Assembly: GCA_009841405.1 (NCBI GenBank)
Contig: VXLV01000074.1
Location: 1 to 41,606 of the forward strand
Length of the DNA stretch: 41,606 nucleotides
Origin: Chloroflexota bacterium
GTDB lineage: Bacteria; Chloroflexota; Anaerolineae; Aggregatilineales; Phototrophicaceae
Reading direction: 5' to 3'
Below are positions 8,610 to 17,241 of the stretch, piece after piece (position 1 is the stretch's first letter; each line of letters opens with the position of its first letter). The translations under genes and the position numbers were made by a program. Under the pieces are notes generated by a model. That model was not told where the DNA came from, ran no database searches, and worked only from the letters and a program-made list of their open reading frames with translations.

Positions 8610-10121
8610 ATGCCAATCGTCTTCACAAACCGCTACTTAGGAAGGGCTATCATCGTGCTTTTCGCCGTCCTTCTGGCGGGCCTTGGCTCAAACGCCCAGT
8701 CTCAACAATATCCGCCCTTTGATCTTGATACCGGCGATCCACTGCGCGAAGCCATCATTCCCAGGCTGGTGCCGGTACTGATCGCTGAGGTCTCTCCCTC
8801 GCTCGGTGACGTAACTATGGTGAACCGCGTCAACACGGTCACCATCCTGGCGCTCTGGGACGCGCTGGCGCCCTATCATCCAACCGCTGTCGGCGCTTAT
8901 ACACGTCTTGAACGCCGTCCCGAATCAGACAGAACTCAGCTCAACATGAATACCGCCACACTCCACGCCGCCTATCACGCGCTGGCCGGCATGATACCGG
9001 GGACGGAACCAGTTTGGCGCGAGATGCTCGTCTCCGCCGGGCTGGATCCTGATGATGCGGGCATGGATCCTGGCACAGCGGTTGGCATTGGCAACGCGGC
9101 CGGCAAAGGCGCTATCGCGGCGCGCTTGCATGACGGTTACAACCAGACCGGCCACTATGCCGATACAACCGGCTATGAACCCGTCAACACGGCAACCGAG
9201 CTCGTTGATCCCGGCCGTTGGCAGCCGGACATTACACGCCGGGGCATCGGTCTCTATACAGCCCAGCAATTCGTGACGCCGCAAATGGCAAACGTTGAAC
9301 CCTATTCCGACTTTGACCCGCGGGACTTCCGCGCGCCGGCCCCCTCCGATAGCGATCCTGCAAATTGGGACGCCTACAAAGCGCAAGTCGACGAAGTGCT
9401 GCATTTCTCTGCCAATCTCAGCGACGAGCAGAAAATGCTGGCGGAGATTTTCGATAACAAAGTCGTCTCCTTTGGCGCCTCTTTCCAGGCGGTTTCTCGC
9501 AGTCTGGGCTTGTCCGCGGCCGAAAATGCAATGGCTGATTTCCTGGTGATGCTGGCCATTCATGACGCCACCATCCCGACCTGGCAAGAGAAACGTCGCT
9601 GGGACGCCGTCCGGCCGTTCAGCGCCATCCGGCATGTTTACGGCGACGAGACTGTGACGGCCTGGGGCGGGCCCGGCAAAGGCGCCATGGAGATGCCGGC
9701 CAACCAGTGGCAGAGCTATCTGCAAGAGGCAGACCATCCCGAATACCCGTCGGCTTCAAGCTGCGTTTGCGCCGCGCAGGCGCAGGCCATGCGCCGTTAT
9801 TCCGGCACTGATGCGCTCAACTGGGTGATCAACTTCCCGGCCGGTTCATCCAGGGTCGAGCCGGGCGTGACGCCCGCCGCAGACCTACAAGTGACTGTCC
9901 CAACCTGGACGGACTTCGCCCATTACTGCGGCCAGAGCCGGGTTTGGGCTGGCCTGCATTTCCAGGCCGCGATTGATGCCAGCGCCGCCATGTGCGCGCC
10001 TATCGGCGATGCCGCTTACGAGTATTTTGCTCTGCTGATGAGTGGCGCGGCGCCCGAGCGCGGGCCGGCGCAAGCGCTCGAACCAGACCCCCGACAGGAC
10101 GACCGAGACGACGAAAGCTGA
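8610..10121 (+). CDS. Secreted vanadium-haloperoxidase-like (PAP2 fold) protein, copy 1
   Basis: A 503-aa protein with a signal peptide (ending near SNAQSQQ, residue 32). The C-terminal half carries vanadate-site motifs: K328-x6-R335-P336 (EKRRWDAVRP) and S443-R444-x5-H450 (SRVWAGLH). Between them the usual PSGH is PSAS (P380-S383), so the histidine that acts as acid-base catalyst in known haloperoxidases is Ser. The fold therefore fits the vanadium-haloperoxidase/acid-phosphatase superfamily, but the reaction is open. It starts at ATG 8610 with a divergent promoter region upstream. The next gene encodes a flavin-reductase-like protein, and both genes are repeated directly downstream. Confidence 0.8.
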   Translation: MPIVFTNRYLGRAIIVLFAVLLAGLGSNAQSQQYPPFDLDTGDPLREAIIPRLVPVLIAEVSPSLGDVTMVNRVNTVTILALWDALAPYHPTAVGAYTRLERRPESDRTQLNMNTATLHAAYHALAGMIPGTEPVWREMLVSAGLDPDDAGMDPGTAVGIGNAAGKGAIAARLHDGYNQTGHYADTTGYEPVNTATELVDPGRWQPDITRRGIGLYTAQQFVTPQMANVEPYSDFDPRDFRAPAPSDSDPANWDAYKAQVDEVLHFSANLSDEQKMLAEIFDNKVVSFGASFQAVSRSLGLSAAENAMADFLVMLAIHDATIPTWQEKRRWDAVRPFSAIRHVYGDETVTAWGGPGKGAMEMPANQWQSYLQEADHPEYPSASSCVCAAQAQAMRRYSGTDALNWVINFPAGSSRVEPGVTPAADLQVTVPTWTDFAHYCGQSRVWAGLHFQAAIDASAAMCAPIGDAAYEYFALLMSGAAPERGPAQALEPDPRQDDRDDES

Positions 10122-10233
10122 GTGCACGAACTGTTCAAACATTGTTGCTGCGAAACGGGCTTCAGCTTGGGGCGCAGGGCGCATTTGTTAAGCGAAATCT
10201 GATTGAGTCGAACGAGACCGAAAGGACAATCAC

Positions 10234-10833
10234 ATGGAAGTAAATCCGAAAGACCTGGACCTGCACCAGCTGTTCAACCTTATGACGGGCAGCATCGTGC
10301 CGCGCCCCATCGCCTGGATAAGCACGATGGCCCGCGACGGCACACTTAACCTTGCGCCCTACAGTATGTTTACCGGGGTCTGCGCCAAGCCGCCAACCGT
10401 GGTCTTCTGCCCCGGCTATCACGAGCCCTATTTCCGCGAGAAAGATACCTTCCGCAATATCGCCGCCACCGGTGAATTTGTCGTTAACTTTGTTAACACC
10501 GACACGGTGGACGCGATGAATCTGACTGCGCTGGAACTCGCCCCGGAAGTAGACGAATTTAAGATGGCTGGCGTGACGCCTGTGCCTTCACAAGTCATCA
10601 AGCCGCCGCGCGTGGCGGAAAGCCCGATCAGCTTTGAATGCACGCTGCATGAAATCGTGACTATTGGCTTGACCGACGGCGGCGGCCATATCGTGATCGG
10701 CACAGTCGTCAATATGCACTTTAACGACGGCGTTTGCGGCGAAGACATGCACCTTGACTTTGACGCTTATCGCCCCATTGGCGGATTGGTCGGTCACACC
10801 TACGCCAACATCGATACCGTCTTTGGGGAATGA
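10234..10833 (+). CDS. Flavin-reductase-like (DIM6/NTAB) FMN-binding protein, copy 1
   Basis: 199 aa without a signal peptide, so cytoplasmic. The family fingerprint for FMN binding is clear: IVPRPIAWIST, then GTLNLAPYSMF, KPPTVVFCPGY, DTFRNIAATGEFVVNF and the late HIVIGTVVNMH. Such proteins reduce flavin with NAD(P)H or act as small FMN oxidoreductases. ATG 10234 has AAGGA 7 nt upstream. It follows the haloperoxidase-like gene by 112 nt, and the same pair recurs at 10910-13060, which suggests a functional partnership, although the two products should sit in different compartments. Confidence 0.85.
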   Translation: MEVNPKDLDLHQLFNLMTGSIVPRPIAWISTMARDGTLNLAPYSMFTGVCAKPPTVVFCPGYHEPYFREKDTFRNIAATGEFVVNFVNTDTVDAMNLTALELAPEVDEFKMAGVTPVPSQVIKPPRVAESPISFECTLHEIVTIGLTDGGGHIVIGTVVNMHFNDGVCGEDMHLDFDAYRPIGGLVGHTYANIDTVFGE

Positions 10834-10909
10834 TTGACTTCGGCGCCGCCTCGACGCGGTCCGAGGCTTTGGAATGTCGCTTGTTCACATGTGAGTTTGG
10901 AGGCTCATC

Positions 10910-12427
10910 ATGAAAATAGTTGGCAGAGTTTTTCGTCCGTTTCTATTGTTGGTCGCGCTGGCGGGCCTGCTATTTGGCGGGGCCGCGCAAGCGCAGCTTC
11001 CTCCGATTCCGGCGCCGCCGATGCCACCCTTCCAGCTGGACGCCGGCCACCCCTTGGCGCAGGTCATCATCCCGAAGCTGATTCCAGTTCTGGTGCGTGA
11101 TGTATCGCCGGCTCTCAACGATGTCACACTGGTGCCACGCGTTACCAATGCGCTCTTGACAGCGATGGTAGACGCCCTGGCGCCCTACCACCCGACGGCG
11201 GTCGGCATCTTCACCCGTTTTGAGCGGCGGCCCCAGGACGAGTGGACCCTGGAGAATATGAACATCGCCTCGCTCTACGCGGCTTACCACAGCCTGCGCG
11301 GCATGCTGCCCCAGCGCGAAGCGGTCTGGGCGTCCATGCTCACCGAACATGGGCTGGACCCAAGCGCGGGCGATATGGATACGACCACGCCGGCCGGCAT
11401 TGGCACAGCCGCGGGCAAAGGCGCGGTCGCGGCACGCCTGCACGATGGCATGAACCAGACCGGCGGCTATGCCGATACTACCGGTTACGTCCCGGTCAAT
11501 AGCGCCTATGAACTCACTGACGCCTCGCGCTGGCAGCCGGCCATCAAGCGTACGGGCATGGGCAGCTACAGCGCGCAGGTCTTTGTAACGCCGCAGATGG
11601 CAAACGTTGAAATGTGGTCGGACATCAACCCGCGCGATATCCGTATTCCCGCGCCAACCGCCAGCAACCCCGAAAACTGGGACGCCTACAAAGCCCAGGT
11701 CGACCAGATTCTGGAAGCCTCGGCCAACCTGACCGACGAACAGAAAATGATGTCGGAACTCTTTGACAACAAGATCGTCGCGCTCGGCTTCTCTTTCATC
11801 CATACTGCCGTCCAGCACCAGATCTCGCCGATGGCCTTCGCTCGCGCCGACTGGCTGACGATGGGCGCGCTGCAAGACGCTATGGTCGTGACCTGGCAGG
11901 AGAAAGCGCGCTATGACGCCGTGAGACCCTTCAGCGCCATAGCCCACGTTTATGGCGATGAGCTCGTTTCCGCTTGGGGCGGTCCGGGCATGGGCACGAT
12001 GGAAATCCCCGCCAGCCAATGGCAGAGTTATATCCCGGTTTCAGAGCATCCGGAGTATCCCTCCGCCTCAACCTGTTCCTGCGCTGCGCATGGACAAGCG
12101 GCTCGGCGCTACTTCGGCACCGACGAACTCGGCTGGTCGATCACCTACCCGGCCGGCTCGTCGCGCATCGAGCCCGGCGTCACCCCGGCTGAAGATTTGA
12201 CCCTGACCTTCGACACCTGGACCGACCTCGAGCAAATGTGCGGGCAGAGCCGCGTCTGGGCCGGCGTGCACTTCCAGGCGGCGGTCGACGCCAGCATGGA
12301 AATCTGCCACGATTTCGGCGACGCCATGTTCGAATACTTCACCGCCTTGATGGACGGCACGGCGCCAGAGAGAGGACCCGCCCAAGCGCTCGCGCCCGAT
12401 CCGCGTAAAGACGATCGCGGCGCTTAG
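10910..12427 (+). CDS. Secreted vanadium-haloperoxidase-like protein, copy 2
   Basis: A 505-aa paralogue of the 8610 gene, colinear over its whole length (shared DALAPYHPTAVG, GKGAVAARLHDGMNQTGGYA and DAYKAQVDQIL). The signal peptide ends near GGAAQAQ (residue 29). Vanadate-site motifs are K332-x6-R339-P340 and S447-R448-x5-H454, and again PSAS (384-387) replaces PSGH. Divergence is greatest at the N-terminus and around residues 290-310, so the duplication is not recent. ATG 10910 has GGAGG 7 nt upstream. An extracytoplasmic location is expected. Confidence 0.8.
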   Translation: MKIVGRVFRPFLLLVALAGLLFGGAAQAQLPPIPAPPMPPFQLDAGHPLAQVIIPKLIPVLVRDVSPALNDVTLVPRVTNALLTAMVDALAPYHPTAVGIFTRFERRPQDEWTLENMNIASLYAAYHSLRGMLPQREAVWASMLTEHGLDPSAGDMDTTTPAGIGTAAGKGAVAARLHDGMNQTGGYADTTGYVPVNSAYELTDASRWQPAIKRTGMGSYSAQVFVTPQMANVEMWSDINPRDIRIPAPTASNPENWDAYKAQVDQILEASANLTDEQKMMSELFDNKIVALGFSFIHTAVQHQISPMAFARADWLTMGALQDAMVVTWQEKARYDAVRPFSAIAHVYGDELVSAWGGPGMGTMEIPASQWQSYIPVSEHPEYPSASTCSCAAHGQAARRYFGTDELGWSITYPAGSSRIEPGVTPAEDLTLTFDTWTDLEQMCGQSRVWAGVHFQAAVDASMEICHDFGDAMFEYFTALMDGTAPERGPAQALAPDPRKDDRGA

Positions 12428-12445
12428 CGATCTGTAGGTGCTATC

Positions 12446-13060
12446 GTGAGCTTGCCCAGTGCGGTTGATCCGGCTAGTCTGGACATTCGCGCCCTCTTCA
12501 ACATCTTGACCGGCAGTATCGTGCCGCGTCCAATCGCCTGGGTAAGCACCATTGACAGGCAGGGCAGAATCAACCTGGCGCCATTCTCCTTGTTCACAGC
12601 TGTCTGCGCCAAACCGCCTACGGTTGTGTTCTGCCCCGGATACCACGCGCCCTATTTTCGCGAAAAAGACACCTACCGAAATATCGCCGCCACCGGCGAA
12701 TTTGTCATCAATTTTGTCAACGAAGCGACTGTCAAGGCCATGGACGCCACAGCGACCGAGGTCGCAGCCGAAGTCGATGAGTTTAAGATCGCCGGCGTAA
12801 CGGCCATAGATTCGGATCGCGTGAAGCCGCCCCGAGTGGCGGAGAGTCCCATCAGCTTCGAATGTACTCTTCACGAAATCTTGACGATCGGATTGACCGA
12901 AGGCGGCGGCCATATTGTCATCGGCACTGTCGTCTATATGCACTTCGCCAGTGGCATTTACACCGATGACAATCACATCCACTTCGACAAATACCGGCCG
13001 ATTGGCGGCTTGGTCGGGCATAGCTATACGCACATTGACGATCTGTTTGGGGTAGAATAA
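12446..13060 (+). CDS. Flavin-reductase-like (DIM6/NTAB) protein, copy 2
   Basis: A 204-aa paralogue of the 10234 gene, with the same FMN fingerprint (IVPRPIAWVST, KPPTVVFCPGY, TYRNIAATGEFVINF, HIVIGTVVYMH). The GTG start at 12446 lies 18 nt after the upstream stop with AGGTG nearby, so coupling with the haloperoxidase-like gene is tighter here than in copy 1. The C-terminus (YRPIGGLVGHSYTHIDDLFG) is nearly the same as in copy 1. It is followed after 45 nt by the cytochrome c gene. Confidence 0.85.
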   Translation: MSLPSAVDPASLDIRALFNILTGSIVPRPIAWVSTIDRQGRINLAPFSLFTAVCAKPPTVVFCPGYHAPYFREKDTYRNIAATGEFVINFVNEATVKAMDATATEVAAEVDEFKIAGVTAIDSDRVKPPRVAESPISFECTLHEILTIGLTEGGGHIVIGTVVYMHFASGIYTDDNHIHFDKYRPIGGLVGHSYTHIDDLFGVE

Positions 13061-13105
13061 GCCGCAAGTCGAACCATTCACATCTGGCCACTAGACGTCT
13101 TGCGC

Positions 13106-13510
13106 ATGCCTCGTCACGTGAAACTGCTGTTAGCGCTGAGCGCGCTGCTCCTTGCCGCCTGCAGCGCCGAGCCGCCGCGTATTGCCTTCGAGGGGCTCGA
13201 CTTTGAGCTGGCCGACCCCGGCAGCGGCGAAAAACTCTTTAATCAGTCCAACAACGAAGCGCCGGCCTGCGCCGCCTGCCACGCGATTACGGGGACCGGC
13301 AGCAGCATCGGCAATTCGCTGGCCGGCCTGGCGGCGGTCGCGACGGAGCGCGTCGCCGGGCAATCCGCGGCCGAATACCTCTACTGGAGCATCGTGCGTC
13401 CCGGACAGCATCTGGTCGCGGGTTACTCAAACCTGATGTACGCTGATTACGAAGATAGTTTGGAAGCGGCTGACCTGGCGGACCTGATCGCCTATCTGCT
13501 GACGCTATAA
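13106..13510 (+). CDS. Lipoprotein c-type cytochrome
   Basis: 134 aa. ATG 13106 gives a short signal with a lipobox (LLLAAC, Cys19), so the protein is probably anchored outside the membrane. A single heme-attachment motif CAACH spans residues 55-59. A candidate distal Met ligand lies in YSNLMYADYED, and the terminal helix LADLIAYLLTL is typical of class I cytochromes c. An in-frame TTG at 13100 is less likely. It closes the haloperoxidase/flavin-reductase run (45 nt gap, same strand), so it may pass electrons for that system. This link is inference. Confidence 0.85.
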   Translation: MPRHVKLLLALSALLLAACSAEPPRIAFEGLDFELADPGSGEKLFNQSNNEAPACAACHAITGTGSSIGNSLAGLAAVATERVAGQSAAEYLYWSIVRPGQHLVAGYSNLMYADYEDSLEAADLADLIAYLLTL

Positions 13511-13588
13511 TTGACGCCGCGCGCGGCCCGGGCGGAACGCCGAGCGGCAAGACCGTTCATTCAAAGTATTCGCAGGCGAGTCACACGA

Positions 13589-13694
13589 TTTTGCCACAGC
13601 GGACACCGAGAGAAAAAGAGGACACAGAGTAACACCTTTCAACGCAGTCGCCTCTGTGCCCTCTGTGTACCCTCATTTTCCTCTGTGGTAAAAC
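13589..13694. repeat. CTCTGTG-family repeat, copies 3a (inverted) and 3b (direct)
   Basis: The left arm 13589-13633 is an inverted copy (ccacagcggacaccgagag, then aggacacagag). The right arm 13651-13694 is a direct copy (cctctgtgccctctgtgtac, then cctctgtggtaaaac). The two can fold into a long imperfect hairpin with a loop of about 17 nt. This is the only inverted copy in the window. Confidence 0.75.
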
Positions 13695-13751
13695 AGAAGT
13701 TTGTTGAGACGAGATTTGCATAACCAGCATTGTTCTACAAAGGAGATCGAC

Positions 13752-14270
13752 ATGGACATTAGCACCGCCGGCGGCGCGCTGATCATTTCCGCGCTGCGCT
13801 TGCTGCACATCGTGGCCGGCTTGATCTGGGTTGGCGCGGCCATCGTGATGTCCTGCTATATTGAGCCAGCGCTGGAACGGGCGGGCGTGGGCGGCAGCCC
13901 ATTTCTGCGCGCGCTCTACGGCAGCGCGAGTTTCGCGCGCTTGATTCCGCTGTCGGCTTTGGTCACAACAGTCGCCGGGCTGCTCCTCTACGGCTTGATG
14001 TCCTACCACGAAGCCATGAGCAGCAGCATGGGAATGGCCATTACGCTGGGCGCGCTTTTTGGGCTGCTGGCCTTTGGGCATGGCTACTTCGCGGTCTGGC
14101 GCAGCGTCGGTCGTTTCGCCGCTATGGTCGCCAGCGAAACGACGGACGAAACCGCGCTGGCGCAGTTGCAAGACAGGATGCGGCGCAACGGGCGCGTCAG
14201 CATGTGGCTGGCTCTTGTCTCGCTCATGCTGATGGCCGGCGCGCGCTACATCGGTCCCGTGCTCGGCTAG
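13752..14270 (+). CDS. CopD/DUF2269-like four-helix membrane protein
   Basis: 172 aa with four predicted TM segments (about 12-34, 55-82, 90-115 and 145-168). The first helix LRLLHIVAGLIWVGAAIVM, with His inside the membrane, is typical of CopD/DUF2269-like proteins, some of which bind heme or copper. ATG 13752 has GGAG 6 nt upstream (AAAGGAGATCGAC); the upstream in-frame start at 13701 falls in poorly coding sequence. It is separated from the cytochrome gene by the inverted-repeat element. A role in redox or metal handling is inferred only from family resemblance. Confidence 0.7.
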   Translation: MDISTAGGALIISALRLLHIVAGLIWVGAAIVMSCYIEPALERAGVGGSPFLRALYGSASFARLIPLSALVTTVAGLLLYGLMSYHEAMSSSMGMAITLGALFGLLAFGHGYFAVWRSVGRFAAMVASETTDETALAQLQDRMRRNGRVSMWLALVSLMLMAGARYIGPVLG

Positions 14271-14303
14271 GCGGCGCCAAACCTGAACCACGCTGACGTT
14301 GTC

Positions 14304-14329
14304 CCGCAATTGAGCAAAGCCCATTGCGG
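14304..14329. promoter_or_regulatory. Small hairpin upstream of murJ
   Basis: A 7-bp stem, ccgcaat (14304-14310) and attgcgg (14323-14329), with a 12-nt loop, followed by a tatatt box (14334-14339) before the murJ start. It has no T-tract, so it is not a normal terminator. It may be an operator or chance. Confidence 0.25.
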
Positions 14330-14377
14330 CGTGTATATTGGTGACCCCGTCCGCTTTCTCTGTCGAAAGTCAACTGG

Positions 14378-16060
14378 ATGAAGGCTGACCAGGCGCAACC
14401 TGATCGCGGGGGCCAGCCCCCCGCTGATCAAGAGCGCACCAACGCCCGCGTCGCCGGCGCCAGCGGCATACTCGCGCTGGGCAATATCTGCAGTCGCATT
14501 CTTGGCTTGGCGCGCGAAACCGTCATCACCTATCTTTTCGGCGCGACCGGCGCGGCTGACGCCCTCCAGGTCGCCATCATCGTGCCCAAAGCCATCTACG
14601 ACCTGTTGATTGGCGGGCATGTCAACGGCGCCTTCGTGCCCGTGCTCAGCGACGTCATCACCCTGCGCGGCAAACGCGAATTATGGCGCGTCGTCTCGGC
14701 GCTGATGAGCCTCGTCTTCGCGATCCTGGCGGTCCTTGTGCTGCTGATCGAGCTCTTTGCGCCTCAAATCGTGCCCCTGGTCGCCCAAGGCGCCGATGCC
14801 GAAACGCGGCGTCTCGCCATTGATCTGCTGCGCCTGACCGCGCCCGCGCTCATATCCCTGAGTCTCTTCGCCGTTTTTAGCGGAACGCTCTTTGCCCTGC
14901 GCTCCTTCACGCTGCCCGCGTTCGCCGGCGTTGTCTTCAACGGCTGCATCGTTCTGGTGACACTGGCGCTGGCGCCGGCCGTCGCCTGGCTGCCGCGGCT
15001 CACGCGCGTGCCGGCGCTCTTTCCCTTCGAAGCAGCGCGCCCGGCCGAGGGCATCATCGTCGTGGCGATTGGCTGGCTGGTCGGCGCGACGGCCCAGATG
15101 CTGCTGCAAGCGCCCGGCTTGAATTTGCGGCGGCTGCGCCTCAGCGTCAACTGGCGGCATCCAGCCTTGAAAAGCATCGCGCTGCTTTACCTGCCGGTCA
15201 TGCTCTCGCTGAGCATGGACACGCTGATCATTCGACCCTTCAGCTATCGCCTGGCCAGCCATACCGGCGAAGGCGGCATCGCCATTATGAATTGGGCGAC
15301 CACGCTGGTGCAATTCCCGCAGGGCTTGGTGGCCACCGCCATCAGCATCGCTATCTTGCCGACGCTGGCGCGGCAGAGCGCCGAATTGTCCGCCCAGGCG
15401 CAGCGCGCTTTCAAAGACACGCTGGGCCTCGGACTGCGCCTGGCGACCGCTTTGATCTTGCCGGCGGTTGCCGGCCTGTTTGTGCTAGCGGGTCCTATCA
15501 TCGCGTTGCTGTTCGAAAACGGCGCTTTCCTCGCGGCGGATACGGCAGTCACCGCGCAAGCCCTGCGCCTTTACCTCATCGGCTTGCCCTTCGCCGCGAT
15601 TGATCTGCTGCTGGTCTACGCTTTCTACGCGCGCAAGGACACCTTCACGCCCGCGCTAATCGGCGTCATCAGTCTTGTGGTCTATCTCGGCGTGGCGCTG
15701 CTGCTTTTTGAGCGCCTCGGTCTCTTCAGCCTGATGGTGGCCGACAGCGCCAAACATTGCGTCCACGCCTCGATTAGCGGCTGGCTGCTTTGGCGGCGGC
15801 TGGACGGCTTCGGGGCGCAGCGCTTGAGCGTCACCGGCGCGAAGTCCGCGCTGGCCTCGCTCGCCATGGCCGCTTTCGCGTTGCTCACGCTGCCTTGGCT
15901 GATGAACTTTATCGGCGCCGCGAGCGTCTTGCATGAACTGCTTTTGGTGGTCATCTGCGCAACGCTCTACGGCGGCGTATTTCTACTGGCGGCGCATTTG
16001 CTCAAATTGCCGGAGTTGGCCTGGCTGCTGAAGCTGCTCAAGCAGCGCGCCCTCGGCTGA
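14378..16060 (+). CDS. murJ: Lipid II flippase MurJ (MviN family)
   Basis: A 560-aa polytopic membrane protein of the MOP exporter superfamily that flips lipid II for peptidoglycan synthesis. The N-terminal signature ILALGNICSRILGLARETV, followed by VPKAIYDLLIGGHVNGAFVP, is diagnostic, and the hydrophobicity fits about 14 TM helices. The segment FPQGLVATAISIAILPTLAR is also characteristic. A 25-residue polar extension precedes the first helix. ATG 14378 has no strong ribosome-binding site. It is convergent with the mannonate dehydratase gene. Confidence 0.92.
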   Translation: MKADQAQPDRGGQPPADQERTNARVAGASGILALGNICSRILGLARETVITYLFGATGAADALQVAIIVPKAIYDLLIGGHVNGAFVPVLSDVITLRGKRELWRVVSALMSLVFAILAVLVLLIELFAPQIVPLVAQGADAETRRLAIDLLRLTAPALISLSLFAVFSGTLFALRSFTLPAFAGVVFNGCIVLVTLALAPAVAWLPRLTRVPALFPFEAARPAEGIIVVAIGWLVGATAQMLLQAPGLNLRRLRLSVNWRHPALKSIALLYLPVMLSLSMDTLIIRPFSYRLASHTGEGGIAIMNWATTLVQFPQGLVATAISIAILPTLARQSAELSAQAQRAFKDTLGLGLRLATALILPAVAGLFVLAGPIIALLFENGAFLAADTAVTAQALRLYLIGLPFAAIDLLLVYAFYARKDTFTPALIGVISLVVYLGVALLLFERLGLFSLMVADSAKHCVHASISGWLLWRRLDGFGAQRLSVTGAKSALASLAMAAFALLTLPWLMNFIGAASVLHELLLVVICATLYGGVFLLAAHLLKLPELAWLLKLLKQRALG

Positions 16061-16089
16061 TAGGCTCGTCGGCGAAATCGCGGCAATTC

Positions 16090-16118
16090 GGGCGACACAC
16101 AGTGTCGCCCCTACAAAT
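16090..16118. repeat. GGGCGAC-type hairpin element, copy 1
   Basis: A perfect 9-bp stem, gggcgacac (16090-16098) and gtgtcgccc (16102-16110), with a 3-nt loop, followed by ctacaa. It abuts copy 4 of the CTCTGTG repeat in the convergent gap after murJ. Confidence 0.75.
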
Positions 16119-16168
16119 CTCCTCTGTGCCCTCTGTGTATCCTCTGTGATCTCTGTGGTAAGGCTTTG
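16119..16168 (+). repeat. CTCTGTG-family dispersed repeat, copy 4
   Basis: cctctgtgccctctgtgtat, then cctctgtgatctctgtggta and aggctttg. It lies between two convergent genes, so it is not a leader of any gene here. Confidence 0.85.
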
Positions 16169-16191
16169 CATCGCTTGCCCGCTCCGAAGCG

Positions 16192-17241
16192 CTACACCAA
16201 CTGATTCACCGCCTCCACCAGCGCCATAATATAGCCGGTCGAATAGGCGTGGCCGCGATGATTCCAGTCGCTGTCGTCCAGCATCTCCGGCACGTGGTCG
16301 TCGATGATGAAGCCGGTGAAGCCGACCTCTTTGAGCGTCTTCACCGCCTGAACGACGTTGACGTTTCCCTCGCCCGGGAAGCACTCCTGAAATTTGGGCA
16401 CGCAGCCCTGCACATCGCGAAAGTGTACATAGAAGATCTTGCCGCGCTCGCCAAAGTAGCGCATCGCGTCCAGCACGCCGTCGTTGTTGCTGCGGTCGGC
16501 GTAGACCATCTCGCTGAAGCAGCCCATGCAGAAGTCAAGGCCGTGACTCGGGCTGGGCACAGCCTCCAGCGCCCGCTTGAAATTATCCGGCTTGTAGAAT
16601 ACCCGCGCGATGCCGCCCAGCGATTCCACCGGCGGGTCGTCCGGGTGCAGCGCGATCTTGACGCCGGCTTGCTCCGCCACCGGGATAACCCGCTCCATGA
16701 AGTAGACGTAGTTGTCGAAGATCTCCGCTTCGCTGTATTGACGGTCTTCGGCTTCGGCGACATCGGTGATGCCGGCGACGACTTCCCCGGCCAGCACGCG
16801 CTCCATATCAAAAGCGGTGACGATGACGCCGCCGCGCCCGGCTTGCATGGGCGTGCGCCAAACCAGATTCGGCATCCAGTTGATGCCCAGCACCGGTATG
16901 CCCGCCTCGCCCAAGCTGCGGACGGTCCGCTGATAACTGGCGATTTGTTCGTCTCGGCGCGGCCCGTTGAGCATGGCATCGATGTAAAAGCTGCGCGGGA
17001 CATTTTCGATCGCTTCCAGCCGCAGGTCGTAATCATTGACGCGCTGCTTCAGTTCGATGAGCTCGGCGGCGTCCCAGTAGCCCTTGTCTTCGGGCAGGTC
17101 GAGGTCCTCGGGAATCAAACCGATATGCTTGCCGATCATATTGAATTGCACGCCGCCGACGCCAAGCTGTTTGGCGAAGGTCAGGTAGTCGTGCGTTGCG
17201 GCCGAGTGCTGCCCCAGGGCAACGCGCATTACTTCGGTCAT
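16192..17241 (-). CDS. uxuA: Mannonate dehydratase (UxuA-like)
   Basis: Dehydrates D-mannonate to 2-keto-3-deoxygluconate in hexuronate catabolism; cytoplasmic. A 349-aa xylose-isomerase-like TIM barrel carrying UxuA hallmarks: KIALHPDDPP, GLDFCMGCFSEM, IFYVHFRDVQG and FIIDDHVPEM. These His, Cys and Asp residues form the metal site in the family. ATG 17241 is chosen because GGAG sits 7 nt upstream; ATG 17247 is too close to it. The frame stays open upstream to 17496, but that part encodes repeat sequence. The divergent neighbour is an NAD-dependent sugar epimerase/dehydratase. Confidence 0.88.
   Translation of the reverse strand: MTEVMRVALGQHSAATHDYLTFAKQLGVGGVQFNMIGKHIGLIPEDLDLPEDKGYWDAAELIELKQRVNDYDLRLEAIENVPRSFYIDAMLNGPRRDEQIASYQRTVRSLGEAGIPVLGINWMPNLVWRTPMQAGRGGVIVTAFDMERVLAGEVVAGITDVAEAEDRQYSEAEIFDNYVYFMERVIPVAEQAGVKIALHPDDPPVESLGGIARVFYKPDNFKRALEAVPSPSHGLDFCMGCFSEMVYADRSNNDGVLDAMRYFGERGKIFYVHFRDVQGCVPKFQECFPGEGNVNVVQAVKTLKEVGFTGFIIDDHVPEMLDDSDWNHRGHAYSTGYIMALVEAVNQLV

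Noticed and set aside
10970..12019. Minus-strand ORF (349 aa) opposite the second haloperoxidase-like gene
   Set aside because: Antisense shadow. The plus strand has signal peptide, motifs and a paralogue.
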